Source of the DNA: Diphasiastrum complanatum
Taxonomy: Eukaryota > Streptophyta > Lycopodiopsida > Lycopodiales > Lycopodiaceae
Length of the DNA stretch: 64,000 nucleotides
Assembly: GCA_029204225.1 (NCBI GenBank)
Contig: CM055106.1
Coordinates: forward strand, 51,095,325 to 51,159,324
Direction: 5' to 3'
Position 1 is the first letter of the stretch. Each line of letters starts with the position of its first letter. Both the position numbers and the translations under genes were made by a program. The notes under the pieces were generated by a model that saw only the letters and a program-made list of their open reading frames with translations, had not been told where the DNA came from and ran no database searches. Positions 47,001 to 60,790 of the stretch are shown piece by piece.

Positions 47001-47890
47001 GTGTCCCGAGTCGATCAAAATTGCCTCGAGCTCTCAGGAAAATCTCTCAACCGTATAGACTCGGAAGACAAAGTCGATTGTGCCGATCCTAGTTTTGGGC
47101 ATATTGAAGAGGCTAGCTTGGTATTGATACACATTGGCCCAAACTCCAAACTCCCAAAGTATATTGCAAGATTGACACCAGTCTCCATCATACACCCTGA
47201 ACTAATATCCATAGCTAGCATATCTCATCTGACCAGCATGAATCTAGTATCAGTTACTGAGGATAGGATACCATGGCACATTTTGTCAATCCAAGAAAAT
47301 TTTGCCCTGTATTACGGATCAGAAGTTAGAGATTTGCAACTATAATAGTGTTAGATACAACTCTAGGGTGCATCACCATGGGCAATCTCGCATTAGTTGT
47401 CAATACCGAAGGATCTCAGATTCGCGCCATTCTTTACCTACGATTGAACAAACATTGGTTCCCGTCAGCAGTCGTTATCATCCGCGTGAATGACATTTCT
47501 CGAACCGCTTTAGGATTCATGTGCCGGATCTAGGATATCAATTCCTACCCTTATCTAGCAACGTATGCCAACTGATCCGAAGAGGGATACACCCCGAAGA
47601 TATCTTGTTTAGAATATGACATTATGGAAATTATAGTTACCTTGAGCTATACACGCACTTCATCCAATCGACATGCTGAAGTGACACAATCACTCCCTAG
47701 GGTCCCCAACTTCGGCTCACCCAAACGGTCACCCAGAAAAGAAAACCGTGCTAATATAAGTCCAAACGAGCCCAGGCGAAGAATTAGAAGAGCTTTGTTT
47801 CAACATCCTGAATTTGTTGTAGAAACCTCAAGTGATAGCCTTATTGAGAATCCTGATAACAGTCCTAGCATAGAAGTGAGAACCATCTAG
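47001..47890 (+). pseudogene. Decayed coding region, three consecutive ORFs, unknown
   Basis: 47001-47345 (FGHIEEASLVLIHIGPNSKL, SVTEDRIPWHILSIQENFAL), 47348-47533 (GNLALVVNTEGSQIRAILYL, RLNKHWFPSAVVIIRVND) and 47624-47890, which ends in a basic Arg/Ser/Pro-rich stretch (SPRKENRANISPNEPRRRIR). The last two share a frame. It reads like one protein with frameshifts. No family is recognised and I do not call it viral or retroviral on this evidence. Confidence 0.35.
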
Positions 47891-48758
47891 ATGTTTGGGC
47901 TGGTGGATCTCCCGTGACTCTTGGTCGAAAACTCTTTTGAGTCCCTTGAAGGAAAGGACCCCAATAAGACTAAACGATTTTTGCTCCAGAGTCCCCCGAG
48001 ATTCACTTAGGCCCTGCCTAAGATTCAGACTCTAGATCTCAGTCTTATCATTACCCAATGAATCTTTGAAATGCTGCACCCCTCAGATGTTGTCCAGTCT
48101 TACGCGTTGAAGGATGGATGTCAATATGATTCATCACACTCGATACACAACATGATAGTGTTCGCACGAAAGATCTAGTAATAGAGATAGTTAGAGAAGT
48201 ACACTGGTTCCGGATCTGTATCTATTATCGCCTAGGCCCCCTTTGGATACCTTTGGCTATGAATCTGACTCGATTATGCCATGAATAAGTAGAAAATATC
48301 ATAATGAACTAGGACCGAAACCTAGAATATGAAAAATTGAATCTCGCTTTAAATTGTGTATCCATCTATCTCCTAGCGGTCATACCTCTAAGACCTGAAA
48401 AATTCTCATTGACCCAGGAGTACGGGGTGATTAAAACGGCCCCCGAAGTTATCCTAGTCACTCACGTAAGGGCAGTGTGGGCCCTTCTCTCGCTGAGTTA
48501 AATTAGTAATAATCTTTGTGTAGTTTTTCTATGACTACTTTTTAAGTTTGACGGTGACACGTTTTGCTTAGTTCTATAGGTATCGAGCCGATTCTTTTAC
48601 GATCCCATGTTGAGCACTTATGTGGCTTTTCTTTGTACTTGTATAATTAGTGTGAATGTACAACTGATGGTGAGCAATTTTGTTTTGTCTTGTCTTGAAG
48701 TACTTGACGCTATCATTGTGGTGATTGTGTCAATCGATTTCTAGGCCTGTTGTCAACT

Positions 48759-48770
48759 TGGTATCATAGC
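48759..48770 (+). promoter_or_regulatory. Primer binding site, initiator-Met tRNA type
   Basis: TGGTATCATAGC (one mismatch to consensus) after TTGTCAACT. The LTR upstream (about 48010-48757) has no visible start. Orientation fits the Copia coding region at 50200-52793. Confidence 0.65.
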
Positions 48771-50199
48771 CTTGGTGGCCGTGATCACTAGACAAGAATA
48801 AAAAGTTTCGAATTCACGACGGTTTTGAACTAAGGATGAGTGGGTAGCACAAAATTGAGTCTGTGGAGATTCGAAGAATTGCTTGGGATTGTGATAGGAA
48901 TCAGAGACAGGGAATTGTCATCTGGATCAAAACGATAGCTTACTGGAAGCTTGAAATTATGTAGGAGAAGTTGGGAAGCGTTCGTAGTAAGAACTTGCTC
49001 AGTTCTTCACCGATTTGCAAACCGTTTGAAGCTGTGGATTACTGACTATAGGGTGACCTCAATCCGATAAAGAGTCGCATGAAAAATCCCAGACAAAGGG
49101 TAAGAAAATTTCAAAAAAGCTATATTTATTGAAGGCTAGGATTTTTGAAGCAAAAAGCATCGTTCTCTCTCCATTTAGAACCAAATTCAAAGTTGTAAAG
49201 TCATAGTTGTGGCTGCTTTAGGGGCACAAATTATCTAGTTGATGGCTGCATCTGGTCGTGAAGGGAAGAGTGAGATTGATCGATCCGCAAGGGCAAAAAA
49301 AGCCTCAAATCAATAGCTGGAAAGAGGAACCATGCCTCGAGGAGGGTACGCGGCCAGTGCACGCCCTCATCCAAAAAGATGTTGTAGCCATCGAAGGGGT
49401 CCAGTGAGACCTGGGTTCAGTGTGCCAAGTCGTGGGGCATCGATGGATCATAAAACATTAAGATCAATGGTGTTCCCCTGGCTGTTGTGGCATCACTAAT
49501 ATGGGTGATCATGATCCTTCACTGAGAGATTGATCAATGATAAGGCACTTTGTCCCCTTCTTGTCATAGGCCCTCATGTCGGCAGGACTGGTGTTCGGCC
49601 TCAATTCAATGCTTGCAATGATATCCCACAACTCCTTATTTTGAACTTCCAGATGTTATAGTTGGAAGCCCAAAATTGCTTCAAAGATGTTGGCCATCTC
49701 CGAATTGCATAAAACTCCACCTATAGGCTATAGAGATTATGCCGAGGCCAATGGTGATGTCAAAAAACAAAAAATTTGACTATAAGTTTTGGCTTACTAG
49801 GCCACCCGCCACTTTGCCGCCAAATTGGAAGCCAAATCATTTTCGCCTTTCGAAATGCTTATTTCCACGAATTCCCAACTTCGTGCCCTATAGAGTGGTG
49901 AAGCCGCATTTGATGTGCTCCAAACAGTTTCTGCATGGAAATCGCTCTATTTTGATATACTATGCTTGCAGGTACAGTTAGGGTGCCCTTCGTTTGGAGG
50001 CTATAGCCTTTTGGTTGGCCAAAAAAGACTAAAGGAGGTGAAAATAAGGGCTCTTTGAGTTTTTGAATTGTTTCTTTGAAGTGAAGAAACTCTACCCTTC
50101 AGTGAATTTGGACCCAACTCTCACTTCAAGTTGAAAATTTTTAATGAATTTGTAATGTGAATTGCACTTCAAGCCCTTTCTTCTTTTCAAAAAAACATT
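48771..50199 (+). other. Leader of Copia element L, no clear gene
   Basis: Between the PBS and the first gag homology. Short ORFs (e.g. 49739-49981, Pro-rich FWLTRPPATLPPNWKPNHF) show no domain. Confidence 0.4.
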
Positions 50200-52793
50200 T
50201 TCTATACATATAATGGTGATCAAGCTTGGGAAGCTCTTAGAGCGCAATTTCAAACTTGCAATCCAGTTTGAGCCATGTTCTTGAAGTCAAAATTGAACAC
50301 TATCAAGATGGAAGAAGGTGAAACAGTGAGATCCTTCTTGACCAGGATCAAAGAGCTGAGAAAGCAACTTGTGGCGATCGGAAAACCAATTAGAGATGTC
50401 AAATTGGTGCATACCACAATGAGCAATGTTTTGGATGGCCCACAAATGTTTGTAAGTGGCATTGCCACAAGGGAGAGATTGCCTACCTTCGAAGATCTGC
50501 ATGGAATCATGTTGTGGGAGGAGCAACATTGAGAGGTAGTGAAGTCAAGGCAAACTCCACAAGAGGATCAAGCATTGTTGGCTAAGAACAAGCAAAATGG
50601 TTGGAAAAGGGTTCCAAGGAAGGGAAAGGATGATGAAGACGAGGGAGCGTCGTCATAAAAATATTAAAAAAAAGAAGAATGACAAATGTTACTATTTCCA
50701 CAAACCTGGTCATTGGGCATGCGAATGCTATAAGAAGAAATCTGACATAAAGGCGGGAAAAGTAGAATAATAGGGCAATATCATAGAAGATGATGGGGAA
50801 GATGATGAAACTAGTGTCTTCTCACCGCCATTATCATCCCAAGTAGATGATGGTGCCAGGTGGTTTATTGATTTAGGCGCCATGAGACATATGATTGGGA
50901 AACATGATTGGTTCGAAAACTTTTCACTAATATGATGATGGGGACAAGGTCAATCTTGTGATGAATAAGATTCACATTAGTAAGGACGTCATCTTTGATG
51001 AAATGCATATGTTTGATGATGAAGACCATGCAGCTGATGATAGCATCAAAAGACTTCTCACAATCTTGGAAGACAATGAAAAAGAAGTTCCACAGGTTGA
51101 TGCACATGAGGATCAGGCTCGAGAAGATGAGTATGAGAGAACTCCACCAATCCATGAGCCTAGGGGAAGGTATTTGCCGATAGGTGCAACAAAGGAAAAA
51201 TCTTTTGGAAGTAAGAGATGTTACTTGGAAACTCCTTGGGACACATACTCACCAAGAAGTGTATCACCAAAGTCAAAGGTACCCAAATGGTGTGAAAAAA
51301 TCATATTAGATGCGAAAATGAACCAACCTATATCTAGTTTGCAAGAAGAAGTGAGGAGATTAACGTGAGAAAGGAAAACTTGTGATCGCTACCATGTGAA
51401 CTTTGTCCTAATAAGCGACATTTTGGAGTGTCGAGAGCCAACGACCTTTGATGAAGCAAAGGATCTCAAAGAGTGGCAAAGGGCAATGGAAGATGAGATG
51501 AAATCAATCCACATGCATGATACATGGGAGTTGGTTGATCTACCACATGGAAAGAAATGCATTGACAACAAATGGGTATATAGAACGAAGTTATGGCATG
51601 ATCACAATGATTTGCAAAGCATAAGGCACTCCTAGTAGTAAAAGACTATGAACAAAACAAGGGGATCAACTATGAGGAGACCTTTGCTCCAGTAGCTAAG
51701 TGGACTACGCTACATCTACTTGTTGCCTTGGCATCTCATTTTAGGTGAAATATCCACCAAATGGATGTGAAATCCGCATTCTTGAATGGTGACCTAGAAG
51801 AGAAAGTATACATGCTCCGACCACAAGGTTTTGTTACGAAGGGACAGGAACATAAGGTATGCACGCTACACAAAGCACTTTATGGTCTCAAGCAAGCACC
51901 ACATGCATGGTATGGATGTATTGATCATTACTTTCTCTCTCACAAGTTTATAAGAACAAGTTCATATCCAAATCTTTATATTCTTATAAACAATGACAAC
52001 ATTGCCTTGATAGTGCTATATGTTGATGATATAAATATCACGGGCAATGATGAGAATCTCATTCACTCCATCAAAGCCAATTTGAAATGACGGATTTAAA
52101 TCTTATGGATTATTGCTTGGGGGTTGAAGTATGGCAGAATGGCAATGATATCAGGCTATGTCAAAGCAAATACATTCATGAAATTCTAGAGAGATGCCAC
52201 TTGACAAAGTGCAAACCTTCCATCACTCCATGTGAAGATTGTGAGAAGCTGTCTCGTATTGATGATAGTGGTCAAGTTGATGCTATACTATTTCCTCAAC
52301 TAGTTTGAAGCTTGATTTATCTTATGACTACTCACCCTGATATTTGCTATGTTGTGAGCTTGATCAATCAATTCATGTCATCACATAATTTGGATCATTG
52401 GAAAGTGAAGAGGGCCTTGAGGTACGTGAATGGCACACCCAACCCTTGGTTTGGTCTATAGAAAGCAAGTCTACACTGTACTTAGATTACAAGGTTACGT
52501 TGACGCTGATTGGGCTAGCAATATAGATGATAGAAAGTCAACTATTGGGTATGCTTTCAACTTTGGAAATGGTTGTTTCTCATGGTCTACTAGTAAAAAA
52601 TAGGACACTATTTCTCTTTTATTGATAAAAGCTGAGTATAAAACATTAAGTTCTGCTACTCAAGAAGTTGTTTGGTTGCGAAGATTGCTGAGTGAGATTG
52701 GTATGAAGCAAACATGCCCGACTATTTTCTTCAGTGATAGCCAAAGCGGGATATAGTTGGCCAAAACTCCAGTCTTTCATGCAAGAACTAATT
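50200..52793 (+). pseudogene. Copia element L: gag, protease, RT, RNase H; integrase core lost
   Basis: Gag: SKLNTIKMEEGETVRSFLTR and LPTFEDLHGIMLWEEQH. Knuckle CYYFHKPGHWACEC (second Cys is Phe). Protease WFIDLGAMRHMIG (Ser of DSGA is Leu). The frame then jumps to the end of integrase (ISKDVIFDEMH), so the DDE core is deleted. Linker (KVPKWCEKIILDAKM) and RT follow: DNKWVYRTKLWHDHND, YEETFAPVAKWTTLHLL, LYGLKQAPHAWYG, LYVDDINITGND. RNase [54 protein letters not shown]. Stops scattered throughout. Confidence 0.88.
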
Positions 52794-52921
52794 GACAAGA
52801 GTTTTTGTGCCCCACACCCTGGCCCATGACATCTTCATGATGTAGAAGTTTGGTGTTTCCAACAAAGAAACCGTGTTGATGCATATCCACAAGAAGACAA
52901 AAGTTGGATGGAGGTGGAAAT

Positions 52922-53063
<142 letters not shown>

Positions 53064-53167
53064 TGTGCATAACCCATGGTTCAATGTGCTGATGGTTGTC
53101 CTTGCGCAAGTTGTTTACAAGGTACTATATTTTTGTGGATATCTACGAGTCATACACAACATTTTCT

Positions 53168-54526
53168 CTAGTTCCACAATTTTATTCTCTAAAGTTGCAA
53201 GAAGATTTCAACATGATGGTTCTTGATGTCAAAACTGGGATAGACAAACACAAGCTTAGCCATGACAATTACATAAATCAACATGAGGCAGCCGTACAAG
53301 TATGTCATTGTTCAACACACGCATGCTATAATTAAGATTTTTATGGTGCTTGCATGAACACTACATAATCATAGGCTGTGGAGACAACACTAAGAAATAG
53401 AGCATACAAGATGGCAATAATTGTGAATTTTGCCAATGGCCTTGGATTCTTTCACGTCATATTCAATCTTGATTGGGAAGCCAAGGGTCAGGCGATCATA
53501 GAGGACAAAGTATAGACAATTGTGGCTTCTAGTGTTGGCCCAATAAAGTAAGCATAAAAATTGATACATTCTACCAAAGCATGTGTTCCTTTGTTTTTTT
53601 GTGCTAACACTCTTGCTAATATGTAGAAAAAAAGAGGTGGTGGCATTGTTGGTTGGAAGCAAATAACAAAGAGATGCCATTGGCATGAGTTCTAACAGTG
53701 AAAATATTGTAAAATTAAAATAATATTAAACTTAGAAATTCAAGTTTTGGGGTTTGTCCAAACTTGAGGTAGACTAGTCTAGTAGCTTTCCAAGTTGAGT
53801 CAAGGTAGATTTTTAGTCTCCATAGTGATGTGTAGGTCTGGAACCTATCAAGAAGCATGTGAGGCTACTCTTGTAGGTCAAGGATTCTCAAAAAGAGAGA
53901 TTCTCGAGTCTTATCCATTTCTCTTTTTGTCATCTAGTAGAGAGGTAGAGGCAATGTGGCATCTAGGTTGCTTTCTCTCTCCACAAGTTCTAGAAGGCCT
54001 CTTGTATTATAAAGAAGGTGGCTTTGTACCTCAATAATACACTTCTTCAAGTAAAGTTTCCATTTGGTCCATTGGAGGTGTAATGATAGTTAGATTGTGA
54101 TGAATGCTCTGCCTTCTTGCTAACTAGCTTGCCAATGTTTTTCATCTCTTTGGTTTTGGAATAGAAGCTAGTTTAGTGTGCAAACATTCATTTCCTTGAT
54201 CCTTGTACTTGCAGGTGGTTCACACGTGTGAAAAAGCTCTCACTAACAACAAGGACTTTAGTCGATATATGGCCAAGGAAACTTGCTGGTGGCAAATGAC
54301 ATAGATGGAGAAGGAAATTGTGGTGCACTTGTTTCGTCATGATAGTTCTCGACTTCTAGATGAAGATGAGGTATATTTAAGAACACAACCTCAAATCCAT
54401 TTCCTGCATGCTTTTCTAAACCTCCAAAAAGATATGAAGAATGCAATCAAAGTAGACAAGCAACCACTATTTTTATGTCCACCGACTCACAAATTATGTG
54501 TCTTACAAGCAATACACACAAAATAA
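53168..54526 (+). pseudogene. Spliced gene fragment, unknown function
   Basis: Exon to 53298 reads LKLQEDFNMMVLDVKTGIDK, HDNYINQHEAAVQ. Donor GTATGTC and acceptor ATCATAG join it in frame to AVETTLRNRAYKMAIIVNFA, LGFFHVIFNLDWEAKGQAII, EDKV, one TAG, TIVASSVGPI, then donor GTAAGCA near 53550. A third exon may start near 53628 after ATATGTAG. Another exon after CTTGCAG at 54215 reads VVHTCEKALTNNKDFSRYMA and later EVYLRTQPQIHFLHAFLNLQ. Whether the last belongs to the same gene is unclear. Protein not recognised. Confidence 0.45.
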
Positions 54527-54539
54527 ACAGTTTTCGGTG

Positions 54540-56100
54540 AATTCTCTTCACACTGTCCATTTTCCCAATTAACTTCCACAGGAGTAACCAAATTACTCAA
54601 GTTAATTGCCCATGATTTAAAAATATTAAATGTCTAGGTGCAGTTCTTGATTGTACTAGTACAACACCCCATTTAGATCCTTATCCAAATTACTCTTAAG
54701 TTACCCTATAGATTTATCAAAACAGATCTGTTAAATCTACAAGTAATTGTCAAACACAATACTTGATCATATGTCTATGTTCAACGACTAGGCTAAGTGC
54801 ACCAGATAACCTTAGTAACCAGGAATACATAGTAGATCCAAACAAGATTAACTGTGCACATATGAGAATAATCTCACTATGACCCAGTACATAAATACAT
54901 ATGTCCTTATCTAGCAGATTCCTCCAAAATCCACATATGTTATTCACATATCACACTGAGAACCTTGTAACTCAGCTACAGAAGATTCTATTTCTCTTAA
55001 GTAAATAACATATCTAGGAAATCTCTAAAGTGAATAATTCCACCTCACAAAGTTTACGACTATCAACTTTTACCAATAAAATCTCTTCAACCAACCTACT
55101 TCAGATCTTGCTGCACAAACCAAGACTAGGCTGACTTATACAGACATCTTGGACACAAGGTTAAGATTAAAACTTTATTCCATCTGATCCAATCAGCAGA
55201 ATCTTAAATTAATCTTTACCACCACTATCCATAATCATGAATATCTAACAGCTCAAAACTCCCAAAACTACCAGATTATTCAAAACAATCACTAGAGATT
55301 TTCTCTATTCCACTGGATAGTTCCACCATTGCACACAAACTGGATTTTACAATAGAAATCTGTGCAACTAGTTGATCCCATGAAAGTATTATTCGTACCA
55401 TTTTCTTCTCCCCCTTTTAAAAGAAATTCATAATTTCAAATAAAAAGTTCTCAGGAGAGTTAAACTTGTTTAGGGTATTTGGAGAGGTTATAAGATATAG
55501 ATCCGGATCCCTTAATGGTATCTCATAAATTCCAAATCGAAAACCCTTAAAAGCTATTTCTCTTTTAATTTAAACCTCTATCTTTTACAAATTTCTTAAA
55601 TACAATCCAATTGGATTGAGATTCATACAATTCCTTCCAGTGTAGAACTAGGTTTTGAAGGACAATTTAAGTTATATGAATTTATGCTTCCATTTTAGTA
55701 TTGTGAATATAGCTCAGAATCAATTGATGTTTTCAACTGATTAAGTGGAATTTAGACTTCTTGAGCCCAAATGATTATCTCTATTTGATAGTTGATTATG
55801 GAGAGTAATGTTTCTATCACATGGGATAAGATAATTTAAGATTTTGAGGAAAAAGCTCGATTTGTAATAGTATTGGATACTCATTACTAACTTTTTTGAA
55901 TCTTTTATAATAGTTTCAACTGTTAGCATTACTAATAATGTAAATACTAACCACTGGCCTACAAATCATTCTCGCACAAGAATTTCCCTTTGAAATCACT
56001 GACATCCCATACCATCAATTTTCTCTTGAAGAAAGTTCTTTGCTTTTAGATCTGCTCAACAGAAAATCAAAAAGATTATCTAACCATCCTATAGCCAAAT
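54540..56100. other. AT-rich decayed sequence
   Basis: No ORF or repeat boundary recognised. Position downstream (on the minus strand) of the Gypsy RT relic suggests decayed RNase H/integrase, but no motif is readable. Confidence 0.4.
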
Positions 56101-56480
56101 ATAGGATCCGATCTTCAACCATTTCCAAAAATTACTTCCTACCATTGAATTCTCCATTTCCTTAAGCTTTTCACTGTAGACGACAATATCATTTAAGAAT
56201 ACCACTAGGCATTGACCATTATGGACGAGAGCCCTTGTTCATAAATAGTTGAAATAACCCAAGAGTATTCATCAAAAACCAAAAGGAACCCTTAAAAATT
56301 CAAAACATTGAAATATATTCTAATAGATATCCGATATCTATATCTGAAATGGTACAAGGAATTCCATTCCATCAAGAAGATCCTTAACCACCATATCCTA
56401 TAATCCAGAGATCTAAAAAATTTCATCTGGATTTCCATTGCCAGATATGCACATATCCGTTTCACCAAGTACTGGAGTAC
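56100..56480 (-). pseudogene. Ty3/Gypsy reverse transcriptase relic
   Basis: On the minus strand 56205-56146 reads VVFLNDIVVYSEKLKEMENS, matching the Gypsy RT catalytic box (FLDDILVYS type, second-position Asp here Asn). Upstream on the same strand, with frame changes, are remnants of the PFGL...NAP...MNK block (about 56290-56230) and of a DLLD box (VVKDLLDGMEFLVPF, about 56385-56340). Everything is broken by stops. It is the only Gypsy pol trace in the window. Confidence 0.7.
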
Positions 56481-58140
56481 CCCCCATATTTGTTCCTAAT
56501 GGATCACAATAATCCATTGACAAAATTGTGATTTAACAAGAATCTGCACATGGTTTTACTATCACATAAACAACCCATTAGGTTGGCACCATCAATCCCA
56601 AATTCCTACCTTTTGAGAGTACCAACTCTTAGGAGTAAGGCTCTTTATAGTGCAAATGTGAACAAAGTGTCATTCTTGTTCCATGTCACAATTTTCAATA
56701 ACAAATAGGGTCAACTCATGGTCCTATAGATATTCAAAATAAATTCAATAAACCGGTGCTATGCAATTTTCTTATAGGGATTGTTAACCAATCCAAACTA
56801 CATAACACAATCACATTTACCTACTCAAGTGTCTCATTTTCTTCCTCCGTTAGATTTTACGGTCACCCGAAAAATTTCATCAGCGAAGGCACCGAAAACT
56901 CCTTTGACACTCGTAAATGCCAGGTTGCTACTTTTTTTACTACACTAGCTTAAGTATTACTTCGTTGAAGTTGTCTGAAACTAATGAAAAATCCATAAAA
57001 TTTGGATCCGGGTACTCTTTACAATATTTGATACACCTATTTTTTAATCGAATATAGAGCTACCTCTCAAAAATTATGACCTTCTTCCATTTATTCACTT
57101 TAACAAGTATCTGAAAAGCTTTAGTTTGCCGAATCCTAAAGATCAAAATCATTTAGGATAAGCCTATCGGTACACCACTAAGTCCAAAAGGAAGAACCGA
57201 AAAAAAAAAACCATTTAACTCAATTAAGTGGGAATATCTCTACTCCATAGTTAAACCGATAAAAAGCACAGTACCAGGAACCCAAAATTTTCACTAACTA
57301 GGTACTTGCCTAGAGAAAATTACCATGAAGAACAATATTTTACTACCGATCCTAAATCCATGGATCAATCACATAGACATAGCAGTTAGGTTCACGCCAC
57401 ATTAGAGATCCTGGCTCCATTCACACCAACCATTGGCTCAAATCGATCTGCTGCCAACGTTCTCCGTAGGTCAGAACAGTTTGCCAGTTACCATCAGCCT
57501 CCAGTCGCAGCTCGTTTCGGTCACAGCGTTTCTTCAACAATTGAAAGTATAGGGAGGTGCGTCCCTCTGATTGCCATCACCAAGTTACAAATATAGGATC
57601 CACTGCAGATTATAGCTATTCATTGACAAGAATGGATTCAATAGCTACACAATTATTTTAAATAGGAACCCAATCCATCAACAACAATTTTGCCAGTCAA
57701 CAGATCAACTGATCAAGGACAATCACAGACTTCCTCCATGCACTTCAACCAGAGCAACCACTGCTGTGAATAAGTGTCCAACAGCCTCACAGTCGCCCAC
57801 TCTTCTACCAATCAGGGTGTTCATCCTCACCACCGACCTTCAAACATCTTTCAAGCACCCATAAAAGGTGAAAAAACATGCCTTTGTACTTCTAGTATTC
57901 TATTGTAGGAAATCGACTTCAGATATTCAAAAGTGACTCTCATTCATGCATTAATCCCATAAGGCAATGTTTGGAAAAATCCAGAAATCAAATTGGCAAA
58001 AGATTAGCAACTAGGTTTTACTGCATGCATCACTTAACCCAAGCCTTCATCTGCTTTTCTTAAAATAATAGGCAATCTATGTTTTCAGTTTTCAGTTTGC
58101 ATGAAATACAAGAGGAATAGTCTAAAAAAACCATAAACCC
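56481..58140. other. AT-rich decayed sequence, probably Gypsy 5' part
   Basis: No readable domain. By position on the minus strand it may hold protease/gag of the Gypsy relic. 57420-57850 is somewhat less AT-rich and has no ORF of note. Confidence 0.35.
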
Positions 58141-60356
58141 TCACACAATCCATAAATTCAAGAATTCCAGCAATAGTCTTTTTGTTGATTCATGATTTTT
58201 GTCAGTAGAGGGCAAATAAATCTTGTATGCTTTTTTAGTAGATGCATAACCTACAAAAATTCCTTTTACTGCACTAGAATCTTCCTTCTTCCTAGTTTCT
58301 AGAGGCACATGCACAAAGCATACATAGCCAAAAATCCTAGGATGATCTACCTTAGGCTTTTTCTTATACAACATCTCAAATGGTGTCTTTCCTCCTATTG
58401 CAAGATTTGGAAGCCTATTACAAAGATAGTTTGCACATGCAACTGCCTCTCCCCAAAATTCTTTAGGCAGAGAAGCTTCCAACCTAATGGCGTTTGCACA
58501 TTCACACAAAGTTCTATTCTTTCTCTCAGCAACTCCATTTTGCTGAGGCGTATATGAACAAGAGAACTCTCTTTGAATATCCTCTCTCTCACAAAAGTCT
58601 TTAAACTTATTGGAAGTGTATTCCCCTCCACTATCACTTCTTAAAGCTTTTAACTTGAAAGCAAACTGATTTTCTACATAAGATTTAAAAGTAAGAAAAA
58701 CATCATAGACCATGGCTTTTGAAGACAACATATAGATCCAAGAATGTCTTGTATAATCATCTACAAAAGAGACAAAGCAGTTGGCTCTTCCTTTGCTCTT
58801 AGTTGATGAGAAATGAACATTTGAGTGTACAAGTTCAAATGGTTGCTTTGTCTTTATACTTGATCTAGGAAAAGGCCTTTTGTGTGACTTTGCCAGCACA
58901 CAAGCTTCACAAGGTAGATGCTCCTTTGACAATGTATTTGGTAGACCAACAACTTTTCCTTCTTTGACCATAGATTTCATGGCTTTGATATTGGGATGAC
59001 CCAATATCTTATGCCACAGATCCTCCTGTAGAACCTTGGTCTCATAAGCAATATCTGAAATGTTAGCACTCTCCCTAGAATCTAGTTTGTACAACTTACC
59101 AATTCTAGATCCTCTAGCAATAACTTCATTTTCTCTTGAGATTATACATTTGTCAAGTTGAAACTTGACATCCAATCCACTATCAAACAACTATCCTACA
59201 CTAATGAGATTCTTAGTCAATCTAGGTACATACAGTACATCATGTAAGCAAAAAGATTTTGATGATGATGCATGTAATGAAATGCTACCTATTCCTTCAA
59301 TCCTACACTCTACATCATTAGCAGTATAGATTGACCTTTTTGCACCTAGATATGGCATGAGATTAGTGAAAGAGTTTCTAGAACTAGACATGTGGGAACT
59401 AGCCCCACTATCTATCCACCAGACTTCCTCATTCTTAAAAGGAAAAGATGAAAAAGTAGACATCATTAATGCTCTTTCACTTTGTACACCCTCACACTCA
59501 TCCTCATTAGTAAGGTTAGCTTGCTTAGATTGGTTCTTCTTCTTGAAATAGTTTGATGCATAGTGTCCTTTCTTGCCACAGAAAAAACACTTGATCTTTG
59601 ACAACTTTTTCTTGCCACTGGATGTTGCAGCTTGTGAGGACTGATCCTCACCACCTTCTTTGGCTTTGTCCTTCTTGAAGTGTTGTTGTCCTTTGCCCTT
59701 GCCTCTTGACTTGTCTCTGATGAAGAGTGCTTTGTCATCTCCACCATATTTCAATGAAAGTCTATTGATCCTCAGCATCTTGTTCTCTTGCCTGCTTTCT
59801 TCAGCAATGAGAACACCTTGCAGTGTCTCCAAGGATGGAAGATCCTCCGTGACAGCATAAGTCTGCACAATATTGTCATACTCATCTCTAAGTCCATTCA
59901 GGACTACTTGAACAAGTTCAGTGTTCTTAAGAGCATCACTAATACCAGCTAACTCTTGATGAAGATCCTTTACTCTCATGACATATGATGAAGCACTCTC
60001 ATCTACTCTCTGATAACTTAGAAATATTTGGTTTCTAAGTGTAAGCAATCTAGAAGTATTTTTGATTTTATAGATTGTTTTTAGAGTATCCCAAGCTTTC
60101 TTGGCAGTGGTGCATGTGTTGATCTCTCTTAACACTTCATGATAACATTCATTTTTATAAAACGATAGGCAATTCTGATTCTTTTGTGAAATGTTGCAGC
60201 TTCATTAGGTGCAGCAAGTTCTTCTTCAGCTCCACTCACAATATCCATTACATCCTATAGAATCAACAATGATTCCATTTTGATCTTCCACATTACATAA
60301 TTGGAAGATGTTAATCTCTCACTGTGCTCTAAGAAATTTGAACCAGATGAAGACAT
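58141..60356 (-). pseudogene. Minus-strand Copia gag, protease and integrase (element C)
   Basis: Gag begins at ATG 60356 (MSSSGSNFLEHSERLTSSNY). After a frameshift the frame from 60135 to 58141 is open for ~665 codons apart from one TAG at 59193-59191. In order: gag core, knuckle CFFCGKKGHYASNY (last Cys is Tyr), protease WWIDSGASSHM (intact), VLYVPRLTKNLISVG, pre-integrase LWHKILGHPNIKAM and CEACVLAKSHKRPF, then integrase with VHSNVHF (first catalytic Asp is Asn), LRSDSGGEYTS and VAERKNRTLCE. Ends after FVGYASTKKAYKIYLPST; RT and RNase H are absent. Confidence 0.9.
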
Positions 60357-60790
60357 CTTCTTTATAAAAAAATCTAGGATCTAACACAGATGTTGATCCA
60401 CCCTATGAAATCTAGCAACAGATGTGAGAACAAATTCTCAATATAGAAAATCAATCTATCTTGAATTTGGATCTTGCTTCAGTCACAAAAGAAGAAGCAC
60501 ATGCAAGCAAGAAGTCTATCTCTTCCACAAGTTTCAATGTACTGATAAACTCTCTAGGAACTTACTTTCAACTCAAACATAGTAATATGTGTGAACTGAA
60601 AAGAATAAGACCTCAGAACACTCACTTCTATCCAATTCTACTTGATTGATAGTTAAAATCGATGAAAATGGTGAAAAAGACATATGTGTGCTGAGTTTGG
60701 CATATCCCACGAGTTGAGTACCCTCTCAAACTCTCTGATTGTCTAAAACTCTTATAAAAACAAATCAAATTGATTTAGAAACAATAGAAA

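Noticed and set aside
47001-47890. Endogenous pararetrovirus movement protein or retroviral-like ORF
   Set aside because: Suggested by the run of ORFs next to an LTR/PBS, but no diagnostic motif could be read.
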